Below, piece after piece: positions 19,681 through 25,000 of a stretch of 64,000 bases of DNA (positions within the stretch are counted from its first letter, which is position 1; each line of letters starts with the position of its first letter). The notes under the pieces are model-generated. The model did no database searches and was not told the origin of the DNA. It saw nothing but the letters and a program-made list of their open reading frames with translations. The DNA is from Saccharina japonica (lineage: Eukaryota; Sar; Phaeophyceae; Laminariales; Laminariaceae). A program made the position numbers and the translations under genes. Location: contig MEHQ01000823.1 in NCBI GenBank assembly GCA_008828725.1, forward strand, positions 366,339-430,338, written 5' to 3'.

Positions 19681-21771
19681 CTGCACAGACGGGAAACATA
19701 AAAACACAATTGAGCAGGGGGTGCCTGCAGCAGCAGCAGCACTGCACAGGCGGGAAACATAAAAACACAATTGAGCAGGGGGTGCCAGGCCCTTGCCGAT
19801 ACTGCTGGAGCTGCGCTTTGTGCGTACGCATCCAAGCCATGCCACCAACGGCACGACCCCCTGACTTGCCTTACGAGACTATGATACGGTAGCAAGTATC
19901 GCCATTACCGCTTTACGCTGGTTACGCCTACGGCAACAAACAGCAACCAAAACAACAGCAGCAACATCAACAGCAAAATCACCAACAGCAGCATCAGCAA
20001 CAGCATCAACAGCATGGCAGCAGCACGCACGTATCACAGCTCACGCGTCCATGCCATGCCTGCAACAGCGTGCCCCCACAACTTGCCTCTCGTGACTACG
20101 GCAGTAGAACTTCTGAAACGGCTGTAGCAGCAAGCACGACGGGAACAAGACAGCGTCGTACAGCATGCCAGAAGCACGCACATAGCTCACGCGTCCAAGC
20201 TATGCCAGCAAGGGCGCGACCCCATGACCTACGTCAGTCTCACTACGGAAGCAGCGATGCTGCTGTATGCGGAGTCTATACAACAGCAGCAGTATAACAG
20301 CAGCAATACAGCAACACCATGACATCAGCACGTACGTAGGTAGCGCACGCGTCCGTCACATGACTTATTAATAGTCGGTATACCTGGTACTGCGGTACGC
20401 GTAGCAATACAACAGCAGTACAGGACACCTAATGAAAAACAGGCTAATAAGAAAGCCAGGCTGAGATTTGGAGGGAAATAAGAAAGTCTTGAGTCGTTAT
20501 CTTGAAATTAGTGTATAAATCACCCTCTCTCAAATAAGAACCCCAGCCTGGACCAGATTGCCTGTTTCATAGTAGGTGTCCTGTACTGTACTGTTTGTAT
20601 GCGTGTTTGAGTATGTATGATGTATAATATACAATGTACATGACAGCAACTGCTATTACAGCATACCTGTGAGCAAGGAGAAAAATAGCAGCAACATGAC
20701 AGCAGTGCTACAAGAAAGACGGGCTGGTATTTGGAGGGAAAGAGGAAATTTGGGAGTCATTTGGGTGCCGTTATATTGAAATTAGTGTAGGAAGCAGCGT
20801 TTCTCAAGTAAGAAATCCAGCCTAGACCAGATTTCCTGTTTCTCATTAGGTGACCTGTTCTGCTTGCTGTACACACGAAAACGAGGCCCAAATTCTTAAA
20901 ATTGATGGGGGCATGGCCAATCCGACGTTTAAACGTTTAAACCGTTTTATTGCTCGCCCAGCTCGTACCTATGATACGAGTATCACCTATTATATGAATA
21001 CGAGTACTCGTATTATCCATCTATCATGATATCATGTCTCTGGTACCAGGCACCTGATACCAGGCGAGTTCCAGGTTCATTGAGCTGTGCATAATGCCCT
21101 CTGAGAGGTCTGGGGTGTGTAGCTGATACACGATGAAGCAGCGAGACAGTAGTGAGTAGGACGCTACCTCCATCCGTTCAAGTACACGGAGAGGGACACC
21201 TAACGTACCCGTTAACGTCGATGGAGATCAGAGATGTCGGGAGACCGACTTTCAACCCTTGACAGACAGCAGATTTGCCTTGACATGCCGTGACTGACAC
21301 CAAACTACTAGGTTTTAGTGTGTAACACTTCGTCCCTACACCCTTGACAGCGCATGTTTTGCTCTGCTTGGCATGTCTCCCGACATCTTCGATGGAGATA
21401 GACACCTTACGTACATACTGGTACCAGGTACTCGTATATACATTGTCGAAAAACGCTTACGTTGTCATCAGAGAACCGCTTACTACGAGACCTTTTGACC
21501 TCACCTTCTCAAGCACGGGCTGAATCCACGAGAAGACGAGCTTCGAACCCCAGCCGCGCCCATCGCGGGTATAAGATGCACTTGGCAGGGGATACACACC
21601 AGTGGTACCCCCGCCTTCTTCGGGAAGGGCTCGCCCCTCCTCGGCAAGCAAGGGCTGGGCATCTTCTTCGCCATCTCTGGAATATGAGCTCCCACCAGCA
21701 CCAACACCAACACCAACACCAGCCAACTCCACCTCCACTAACTCGCGGTCACGGTCCCTGGGAGCCATCAT
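379..21771 (-). CDS. ABCC/MRP-type ABC transporter, gene span (15 exons, 3' half beyond window)
   Basis: Full-transporter subfamily C: an ATP-driven membrane exporter, in known members of conjugated organic anions or xenobiotics; the substrate here cannot be told. Joining 15 exons at GT-AG sites gives one open frame of 776 codons plus 2 nt with consistent phases. Order: cytoplasmic N-terminus (1-65), conserved pre-TMD1 helix (about 66-89), TMD1 (about 135-430), NBD1 (about 450-690) with Walker A GNIGSGKST (K501), signature VSGGQ (600-604), Walker B VVLLDDP (620-626), D-loop SALD and H-loop H657, then the linker and the first TMD2 helix. It lacks the extra N-terminal TMD0 of long MRPs. The second aspartate of the Walker B (D625) in place of glutamate is usual for ABCC NBD1, which tends to be the weaker ATPase site. 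Introns run from 443 to 3330 nt. TMD2 and NBD2 should lie left of the window. Splice sites were chosen by eye and need transcript support. Confidence 0.93.
459..1352. other. ABCC intron 14
   Basis: 894-nt intron. I see an A-rich tract near 470-490, a short GA repeat near 670-685 and no credible coding or recognisable repeat family. Confidence 0.6.
1353..1496 (-). CDS. ABCC transporter exon 14 (linker to TMD2)
   Basis: Acceptor TTACTGTAG|GCGCAG, donor GCGCAG|GTGAGAG, 48 codons. Encodes a charged linker (AQKMSQLSAKVNIDREKGG), then VSMSVYGGYLKACGVLVVSI and ALATSVLAQ. This is the conserved entry to MRP TMD2 (family: E....G.V….Y..Y..A.G….) and its first TM helix. Confidence 0.9.
1829..2464 (+). 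repeat. 318-bp direct tandem duplication (2 copies)
   Basis: Unit 1 (1829-2146) and unit 2 (2147-2464) are nearly identical; I see only two or three mismatches, for example near 1911/2228 and 2072/2390. The length of 318 is a multiple of three, so long open frames run through both copies on both strands; I consider these by-products. Each unit ends in a CAC/ATC-rich stretch and contains half of foldback family R5 (…GATGGTGCACCTCTATGTAG…). Confidence 0.9.
3147..3420 (-). repeat. R1 fragment with derived minisatellite
   Basis: About 3147-3235 is the reverse complement of the R1 terminal sequence (TATGGTCATACGACTACGGC motif, degenerate). It continues into about 7 imperfect copies of a 24-27 bp unit with core CACCGACCAGGCAAACTTTG up to 3420. 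The same core occurs once in the R1 copy near 30375, so the minisatellite looks amplified from R1. Downstream GCGCGAAGCGCGAAGCG also resembles R1 sequence. Confidence 0.75.
3811..4130 (+). repeat. degenerate tandem repeat (about 70 bp unit)
   Basis: Phrases resembling CTAGATCATACGCATCAGGA recur about every 70 bases (near 3855, 3898, 3960, 4025, 4080). A related single unit sits near 17175-17245 in intron 3 of the same gene. No coding sense seen. Confidence 0.6.
4140..4266. mobile_element. R2 MITE copy (Tc1/mariner-like size)
   Basis: Begins ATTACGGGGTGGGCTA and ends TTTGGTCCTCGGTAATA, imperfect inverted termini, about 125 bp. The interior (GTAAATAGGACCTACGG … GGGTCCTATTTAC) is also palindromic. 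Same family as copies at 10239, 10772, 12212 and a half copy near 11196. Confidence 0.7.
4714..4839 (-). CDS. ABCC transporter exon 13 (NBD1 end and linker)
   Basis: Acceptor CCTTCCAG|TACATG, preceded by a C-rich tract; donor GTGCAG|GTGAGA; 42 codons, phase 0 on both sides. Encodes YMREEGCKVFAIVDGRL, the last NBD1 strand (family: …AD.I.VL..G.I), then an acidic Gly/Ser-rich linker ending KGGVGVQ. Confidence 0.9.
5885..6095 (+). mobile_element. R1 element copy
   Basis: Shares with 8815-9095 and, inverted, with 7013-7240 the segments AGGTGTCT..(A/T)..AGGAGTAGGAA, CTCGAAAGG and CTATGGTCATACGACTACGG. It ends in a poly-C tract. About 210 bp, no coding capacity. Confidence 0.75.
6100..6620 (+). mobile_element. 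long R1-type non-autonomous element
   Basis: From TTGGGTTGGCGTCGGTTGGC to the poly-C tract after GACGTGAGTTCAC. A second copy in opposite orientation lies at about 30285-30790, with the same landmarks in order (TTGGCGGTC, GATCATTTG, TTGTTCCGCACAAGGGG, CCATTGCTGTCTC, CGTCCATATGCAAGTCCGCC, TCGCGCTTGGTG). No reading frame of note, so it depends on proteins made elsewhere, or is dead. Confidence 0.8.
6776..6966 (-). CDS. ABCC transporter exon 12 (NBD1: signature, Walker B, H-loop)
   Basis: Acceptor GAGCCAG|GAATC; donor CGCCAG|GTCTGA, which is weak (GTCTGA) but forced by the frame. Encodes ITVSGGQKARISLARAMYS (signature), AVVLLDDPLSALD (Walker B and D-loop) and VVMATHQRQ (H-loop H657). Every catalytic element of an ABCC NBD1 is present. 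Joins exon 13 as THQRQYMREEGCK. Confidence 0.96.
6967..7997. other. ABCC intron 11
   Basis: 1031-nt intron with a G10 tract, an inverted R1 copy (7013-7240) and a short motif ATACACCACACAAAA repeated near 7586 and 7735. Nothing else recognised. Confidence 0.6.
7013..7240 (-). mobile_element. R1 element copy (inverted)
   Basis: Reverse complement of the 8815-9095 copy, with the same order of landmarks: ATGCATGGCCGCAGTTGTAT, GACCATTGACCACGCATCTC, CTACTCCTAGTAGAGATACA, TGTTTTCCATACATTACAT. It sits directly beside the G-rich tract next to exon 12. Confidence 0.75.
7998..8113 (-). CDS. ABCC transporter exon 11 (NBD1 helical subdomain)
   Basis: Acceptor CCTCTCGTAG|GTCTTCC, donor GCCAAAG|GTGGGT. 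Encodes SSVESFDEALYRRCIAACAL followed by EEDFGEWPEGDLTVIGAKG. It matches the MRP segment '…Y..V…C.L..D…LP.GD.T.IGE.G'. The usual GE.G before the signature is AKG. Phase 2 in, phase 1 out. Confidence 0.9.
8125..8290 (+). repeat. intronic minisatellite (12-15 bp units)
   Basis: Repeated degenerate units of the type GCATTGCAGCAGGCGTT and GCAGCAAGCGTT. It starts about 10 nt inside the intron next to the exon 11 acceptor side. No coding role seen. Confidence 0.7.
8815..9095 (+). mobile_element. R1 element copy
   Basis: Best-preserved R1: starts TTTTTGAATGCAATACATGG, contains CTAGCAGGAGTAGGAACGG and CCGACGTGCTCCGTCCCGGC, and ends TCATACGACTACGGCCATGC plus GAGTACACCCCC. A C17 tract follows at about 9161-9177. 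Confidence 0.8.
9202..9451 (-). CDS. ABCC transporter exon 10 (NBD1: Walker A, Q-loop region)
   Basis: Acceptor CGTTGCAG|GTGACC, donor CTTGGG|GTGAGG. Encodes DPCLEQVSVEMGRGLSVIV, then Walker A GNIGSGKSTLLHGL (catalytic K501). A Gly/Arg-rich insert follows, then VAFCPDSPWIVNASARDNV. The Q-loop position, normally PQ.PWI in ABCC proteins, is PDSPWI, so the glutamine is aspartate (D542). The PWI and RDN motifs that follow are canonical. Phase 2 out. Confidence 0.95.
10239..10357. mobile_element. R2 MITE copy
   Basis: TA|TTACGGGGTGGGC … GTTACCCCGTGA|TA: terminal inverted repeats flanked by TA, about 115 bp. Size and TA flank resemble Tc1/mariner-derived MITEs. The inner arm AGTAATCAGAACC pairs with GGTTCTGGTTACTA. 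Confidence 0.75.
10772..10900. mobile_element. R2 MITE copy
   Basis: Starts TATGTCGGGGTGGGCTATTG and ends TATGTCCCCCCATCATA. The interior AATCAGAACCCACGATGGA is shared with the 10239 copy. More diverged at its right end. Confidence 0.7.
11122..11190 (+). repeat. R8 unit
   Basis: A C-tract followed by TAACGAACAAAAAATTCTGT, GAGATGTCGAAAAA and CGACCACCCTCGG. The same unit follows the C24 tract at 12567, inside the same intron and orientation. Confidence 0.75.
11196..11270 (-). mobile_element. R2 MITE half copy
   Basis: The reverse complement begins TATTACGGGGGACTACAGTA and continues GATCTACGGTACACACGAAA, matching the left half of the 12212 copy. The other half is missing. Confidence 0.6.
11299..11463. 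mobile_element. R5 foldback element
   Basis: Long imperfect inverted repeat: left arm GCATGCTACGGTAGAGGTGC through AAGGGTGGTCACTTATCACT; right arm AAGTGACCACCCTTCTAAGG through TAGCGTAGCATGC. The loop contains GAGCTCCTATACTATAATCA. Half copies occur in the 318-bp duplication and scraps occur near 5478, 10665 and 24048. Confidence 0.85.
11608..11949. mobile_element. non-autonomous hAT-type element (342 bp)
   Basis: Terminal inverted repeats CAGGGCTTGTCATGGGCCG (left) and CAGGGATTGTCATGGGCCG (right, reverse complement). Exact 8-bp target duplications TTTTAATT flank it at 11600-11607 and 11950-11957. CAGGG termini with 8-bp duplications are the hallmark of hAT transposons. The interior is built of GGGCCGGGCCGG-type repeats and encodes no transposase. 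Confidence 0.9.
12212..12321. mobile_element. R2 MITE copy
   Basis: TATTGCGGGGGGGGCATAGT at the left and ATGGTCCCCCGTGATA at the right. The interior TAAATAGGACCTACGG is shared with the 4140 copy. Confidence 0.7.
12567..12645 (+). repeat. C24 homopolymer followed by an R8 unit
   Basis: 24 consecutive C at 12567-12590, then TAACGAACAAAAAATTCTGT and GTCGAAAAAC as at 11122. It lies about 140 nt from the intron end of exon 9. Confidence 0.85.
12782..12935 (-). CDS. ABCC transporter exon 9 (TMD1-NBD1 linker)
   Basis: Acceptor CCACGCAG|GTTTC, donor GCGGGAG|GTGATT, phase 1 out. Encodes VSLQRLEKFLLESETERLDS, an acidic Pro/Ser-rich linker, and TIVMRNASFGPAG, the first beta strand of NBD1 (family: …I....F.W…). 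Joins exon 10 as GPAGGDPCLEQVSV. Confidence 0.9.
13647..13673 (-). CDS. ABCC transporter exon 8 (27-nt microexon)
   Basis: Acceptor TTCGTGCAG|GCGGTG and donor GCGAAG|GTGAGG bound nine in-frame codons, AVQLLADAK. Without it, exon 7 (…HVLPK) would join exon 9 (VSLQRLEKF…), skipping the conserved 'V…L..A.VSL.RL..FL' helix of MRPs. With it the product reads LPKAVQLLADAKVSLQRL, restoring the family spacing exactly. Phase 0 on both sides, so skipping would keep the frame and delete nine residues. Confidence 0.82.
13990..14085 (+). mobile_element. R1 terminal fragment
   Basis: GACGTGCTCCGCCGCCGCAT, GGGTGCGAGGGTATATGGTC and CATACAACTACGGCTATGCA match the R1 end (compare 9020-9080). Flanked on both sides by C-rich tracts. 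Confidence 0.7.
14117..14263 (-). CDS. ABCC transporter exon 7
   Basis: Acceptor CCCCAG|GCC, donor CCGAAG|GTAAGA, exactly 49 codons. Encodes AVMRSSPIIVALATFAAYVL (TM helix 5), then SGHELDAETAFTSLALFGTI and HPFHVLPK. Family pattern: SP..V...TF..Y...G..L....AF..L.LF..L..P...LP. It leads directly into the 27-nt exon 8. Confidence 0.93.
14264..15989. other. ABCC introns 5 and 6
   Basis: Intron 6 (14264-14789, 526 nt) holds a scrap related to hairpin R6 (AGTTTGTCCCCAAATGTG near 14412) and CATCGCC-type low complexity. Intron 5 (14983-15989, 1007 nt) shows nothing I recognise. Confidence 0.55.
14790..14982 (-). CDS. ABCC transporter exon 6
   Basis: Acceptor GCTTTTAG|GTCTGC, donor AATCAG|GTGAAAGC. 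Encodes SAAYRKSVLKVSDARISLVG, EIVDGIKTVKLNSLDAKF and a charged helix ending TLNAYNQ. This is the classic MRP coupling region (family: K..D.R.KL..E.L.GIKV.KLYAWE..F). The other nearby acceptor (CTGCAG|CC) would create an in-frame stop, so the TTTTAG site was chosen. Confidence 0.92.
15990..16165 (-). CDS. ABCC transporter exon 5
   Basis: Acceptor TTTATTCAG|GCG, donor CGCCG|GTGAGAGG, phase 0 in and 2 out. Encodes AKDASKLREFIVFFHNLWAA, then PLTAAGCTVLLLHILGP and a second hydrophobic stretch ending PVLIPLETWVAR. It corresponds to the MRP 'LMS.D..R…..LW..PLQ….LY..LG..' segment and TM helices 3-4. The usual NLMSVD is replaced by NFQAKDAS. Confidence 0.9.
16215..16610 (+). repeat. intronic tandem duplication (about 150-180 bp unit)
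   Basis: Units beginning AAGAGCAGGAACC (16222, 16401) followed by GATAGGGAAA/GGGGAAACA, a C-rich stretch, TGACAAGGC(A/T)(A/G)GGTCG and TGTTGTCC. A third partial unit is at 16540-16595. Forms most of intron 4. Confidence 0.7.
16640..16758 (-). CDS. ABCC transporter exon 4
   Basis: Acceptor CCACTCAG|TGTTC, donor TTCCAG|GTGAGAAG. Encodes VFMVGAGVNSVMTVAVYDKS and LRLSRASLEGPLLGQALNFQ. This is the conserved MRP intracellular loop after TM helix 2 (family: G.R.RSAL..A.Y.KSLRLS). The usual arginine after VGM is absent here (VGAGVNS). Ends in phase 0. Confidence 0.92.
16759..17924. other. ABCC intron 3
   Basis: 1166-nt intron. Contains one unit related to the 3811 tandem repeat (about 17150-17250) and a scrap with TATAAGGACCGTTTGCA near 17750 resembling R4 termini. 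Long open frames around 17250-17650 on both strands show no family resemblance. Confidence 0.55.
17925..18130 (-). CDS. ABCC transporter exon 3 (TMD1 start)
   Basis: Acceptor CAACCACAG|CGAG and donor GGAG|GTGACG. The frame encodes SGVFRLVTELAKITAPLLL, the hallmark start of MRP TMD1 (family: L..D...F..PLLL..LI.), then a strongly hydrophobic helix rich in Leu, Val and Ala and LLQACTLQHFIH. Phase 2 in, phase 1 out. Joined to exon 4 it reads …LQHFIHGVFMVGAGV…, matching the family pattern 'LQ.YFHRVF.VGMR.RS'. Confidence 0.92.
18131..19122. other. ABCC intron 2
   Basis: 992-nt intron. Long open frames cross it on the plus strand, but they overlap secure minus-strand exons and carry no recognisable motif. 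Nothing else seen. Confidence 0.55.
19123..19256 (-). CDS. ABCC transporter exon 2
   Basis: Acceptor ATTACAG|CTGGGC, donor TATG|GTGAGAA, ending in phase 2. Encodes LGDTLLLPPDLTAAVL, then an ERFQRAWAAA segment and PLIPALRAL. This matches the conserved MRP linker (…DLW.LP…W….PSL..AL) between the pre-TMD1 helix and the first TM helix of TMD1. The usual 'YKRPLE' stretch is shorter than in animal and plant MRPs. The last codon is completed in exon 3. Confidence 0.8.
19638..19790 (+). repeat. CAG trinucleotide repeat with 60-bp duplication
   Basis: About 14 CAG units at 19638-19680. The segment ACTGCACAGRCGGGAAACAT to CAATTGAGCAGGGGGTGCC then occurs twice (19680 and 19740). Runs of Ser, Gln or Ala read through it are not a gene. 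Confidence 0.9.
20417..20588. mobile_element. R3 MITE copy
   Basis: AGTACAGGACACCTAATGAA at the left and TAGGTGTCCTGTACT at the right form terminal inverted repeats. The interior has CCAGGCTGAGATTTGGAGGG, TCGTTATCTTGAAATTAGTG and CCAGCCTGGACCAGATT. About 170 bp, non-coding. Related copies: 20705, 45737, 52949, 53159, 62884. Confidence 0.85.
20705..20865. mobile_element. R3 MITE copy
   Basis: The same interior landmarks as the 20417 copy (GGTATTTGGAGGGAA, ATTGAAATTAGTGTAG, TCCAGCCTAGACCAGATTTC). Only about 115 bp separate it from the previous copy, in the same orientation. Left terminus decayed. Confidence 0.75.
21505..21771 (-). CDS. ABCC transporter exon 1 (start codon, N-terminus)
   Basis: 89 codons. 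The start is the first of two adjacent ATGs (21771 and 21768); upstream in-frame codons to 21810 contain no ATG. The N-terminus MMAPRDRDRELVEVEL is charged and followed by a Gly/Val-rich and acidic stretch, hydrophilic as expected for a cytoplasmic tail. It ends in SKLVFSWIQPVLEK, the conserved MRP element before TMD1 (family pattern S.L.FSW..PL...). Donor is AAG|GTGAGG, phase 0. A 5' non-coding exon cannot be excluded. Upstream lies a CTG repeat (about 21989-22032) but no recognisable core promoter. Confidence 0.85.
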
Positions 21772-21984
21772 CTCGTGGGCCCAAAGTGGGCAGGAGATTG
21801 GACCAACCACGAATCACTGCAAAGTACTGCTGCTGCTGTAAGGGCGGCGGCCGCGAGGTGATTTCTCTCTCTCTCTCTTGGCTTCTCGTTGTTGCTGTGA
21901 CAGTGCGCGTTGTGCGGCCCCTCAGCCGTACCAGGGTATGTATCAGGTACTACACAGGGTATGTACAGCTGAAGTACTGGTTTC

Positions 21985-21988
<4 letters not shown>

Positions 21989-22031
<43 letters not shown>

Positions 22032-22032
22032 G
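21989..22032 (+). repeat. CTG trinucleotide repeat
   Basis: An interrupted run of CTG/TTG units about 220 bp upstream of the ABCC start codon. On the transcribed (minus) strand it is CAG-rich. It may lie in the promoter or 5' leader; that is inference. Confidence 0.8.
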
Positions 22033-25000
22033 TAGGTCTGTTGGTTGAATTTAGAAGCAGCTGTCCCATCTCAAGTCACTCCCACCGCCAACACAGTCAC
22101 AGTATTGTAGCCTGCTGGTGTTGCTCGCTTCCAGTAGCTAGCTTCCAGTGCCGAGACGCACCTGCACTTGCGCTTACCAGGTTCCCGCAGGTAGTCTCAT
22201 CATCGTAGTGCTGCTACTACTGCTGCTGTAATGAGCGAAAAATAAAAGTACCACTTTGGACGGAAATGTAAGGACCGATGACATATTAAATTAAATATAA
22301 ATGGGTTCTAAAGATTACGTTTTAAATGTGTGCGAAATGTGCCTCAACCCTCCACAGTCAACTATTGGTCAAACATGACAGTCTCGCACATAAAATATTT
22401 TCAGCCAATCATTTTTCTCCTCAATTATCTGACGTATTTATAATAATTTTATTTAATTATTTCGACCGGTTGGGAGAGTTCACAGCTGACGTGTTTCTTA
22501 GTTTATTATTAATTATTTCCAAGGTGGACGTGGGACGTGGGACGTGTGATTCACGTTCACGTGCTCACCCGCTCACGTGCTCAGGTGCTCCGTCGTCGCC
22601 GCTCCACTCACCACAAGTTCCAACACTCCACTTGCAACTCGACAATCTTGGTTCTCGCTCAAAAGGCCTGGTGGCGGCCGTATATTCTACATGAGCCATA
22701 CCGCTGCTGCTCTAGCACGTGTTTCCAGGGTAGGATCTGTACTACAGTACTCGTACTGAAGTAACTATGTACATACATACGCAGAACCTGCATAAAACCT
22801 CTCACGACGGCAGGTGTATTTACTAAATGGATTATCTACCGGAGTACTCTTTAAAATAGCACATCATCGTCTACCCGAGGTGTGAAAACATTAACAGTCG
22901 AACACCCCCGAACTCCCGCCAGCTGTGGGCGGCATCTGGACACGTATTTACACTTTACACTCCACTGTTTGTCGTGCAATGGGAATCATCCTCAATCCCC
23001 AATCCCCGCAAATGCAGAAGGTACAGCGGTAACACTACTACTACTGTCTGTACATACAGGCCACATACAGTAAGTACATTGCAACTCTGGACGGAAATAT
23101 GAAAGGACCGTTTGTATTTCACATTCATTTGTACCCTCAAGGTTCTTCCATTATCATCTGCAGTAGAAGAAGAGTGGTACGCATTAATCCCATTGGCTGT
23201 ACGAGTATGTAACTGACTGTATGCGCGGGTGGACGGTATACCCACCCCCACCCCCTCAATTTCGGTACTCTAATTGGAAGGTGGACAAAGTACAGGCGTT
23301 GTAAGCACCTTTTCGACTTTTCTCGAACATCATAAAACACATAAAGTCCACGGAACGTAAGCCAATCCATCCGAGCGACCCCACAAGCATCTTCTCGGAT
23401 AGACTAAAGGAAGAAACGTCCACAAAAGGTGCATGTGGGCATATCAGCGCCTTGGGGGGTTTTCGACTTCTCAAAAGGTTACGTTTTGGGGCGCCTGTAT
23501 TTTGCTCACTTCTTATTAGGATGTCGAAAGGGGGGTCCTGTCTACCCGTGAGGCATCCCGCGCGATTCTCATGTGCGACCCACATGGCCCACCAATCAAA
23601 CCCAGGAGAGAATCACGGGCGATCCAAACGCGCGCCATGCGCCAATTGACTATGAAACCATCGGTGGTGAACTATGGGAGTCCGAATGGGCAGATGCTTG
23701 ATGGGCGACCCGTGATCGACCCACCAAACGCCCATGGGAACGCAATCATTGGGCGAAACATGCATGGGCCATCACTTATAGTAACCTATGTGGGCGGCCC
23801 ATCATGCGTTAGCTATTATGCACAAAGGAAGACCTATGACCTATGAATGACCCATGGGCCAGCACATCAAACCCAACGGGTGAACGTGTGAACCATAGAG
23901 GCGACCCATGGGTCGTGGGTTGTCCATGAGTCAGCTACGCGTATATGTACCAACCGCAGATCCACGGGTGGCTTATGGATCACGCATCATCAGTCGAGAG
24001 AGGACCCATGGTACCTTGAGGTACGGGTGCACCAGCAATTTTCTGGGGCTCCTGGCTTGATTATAGCATAGGATCTGTATTCCTTACCCAACATCTGCAC
24101 TAGCAACCCAATGGGGCCTCTATAGCCATGTAACGAAAACGACCTGAAACACGAACGATTCCTGCGTAGTGTATCATCGGAGAAACTCTATAAAGTCGCA
24201 ACCATCAAAGTACTACGTGCTATGGAGGGGTTTTGAAGCTATGTTGGATGTTTATTAGACCGGGGATACTGAAAAAAGGCGGTCTCCCGAATATCGGCAA
24301 GTGCCTGGGTAGTATGACCTCATTACCGGTAGGTTCTGAAATCCGCGGGATATGTGGACTCTAGGGTAGAATCCGTCCGGGTATACGCGGCCCGCCGGGC
24401 CCCGGGAGGATTGAAAGCTGGGTCTAGTTTATACTCTGGACACAATTACTAGTACAGTAGACGACTGACTACTATCCTTGTTGCGTACTAATCGTGGCCG
24501 ACAGGGATGCAGCCAGGCGGTTACAAGCCCAAAACTCGAGAGAAGCCCCTTATTCGGCTACTTCACGCTTTTATGAGTATCTGCACAGCATTAACTGTAT
24601 ATCTGTATCCACAGGTCGTTCAGTGATATACTGCATACATGGCATATTTTCCCAGATGCGCCAAGGGATGCGCCTGGGCTGCAAAGCTCAAGCGAGCGCA
24701 CAGTATTTATTTGTCGAACAGTCCCGCCTCGCTGAAGAACACGAAATTTGCAGCACAATCCGCAACGAGAGAAGCGAGGCGCAAACACGGCACACGGCAC
24801 AGACTCGAGGACGTGGCCTGCAGCGGCTAGCTTTTAAAAACAATAAAAACGGGGAAGCCGTGCTCGGGTCATTTTTTGGTGTAGCTTTCATGGGTTGGGG
24901 GATAAGCGTTTCACACCGACGGTTGGGGTTTGGCTGGGTTGCGTTTTTTGTAGATACCCCTACTACTGCAAACGTACACTGCTATTTAGAGTACATTCTG

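Larger units (their letters stand above)
19257..21504. other. ABCC intron 1
   Basis: 2248-nt intron. Holds CAG-rich sequence (19638-20300), two R3 MITEs (20417 and 20705) and self-similar sequence near 21175-21410 in which CGATGGAGAT and GATGTCGGGAGA recur in both orientations. Confidence 0.6.

Noticed and set aside
21462-22208. 248-codon open frame (+)
   Set aside because: Overlaps exon 1 of the transporter on the other strand and includes a CTG repeat.
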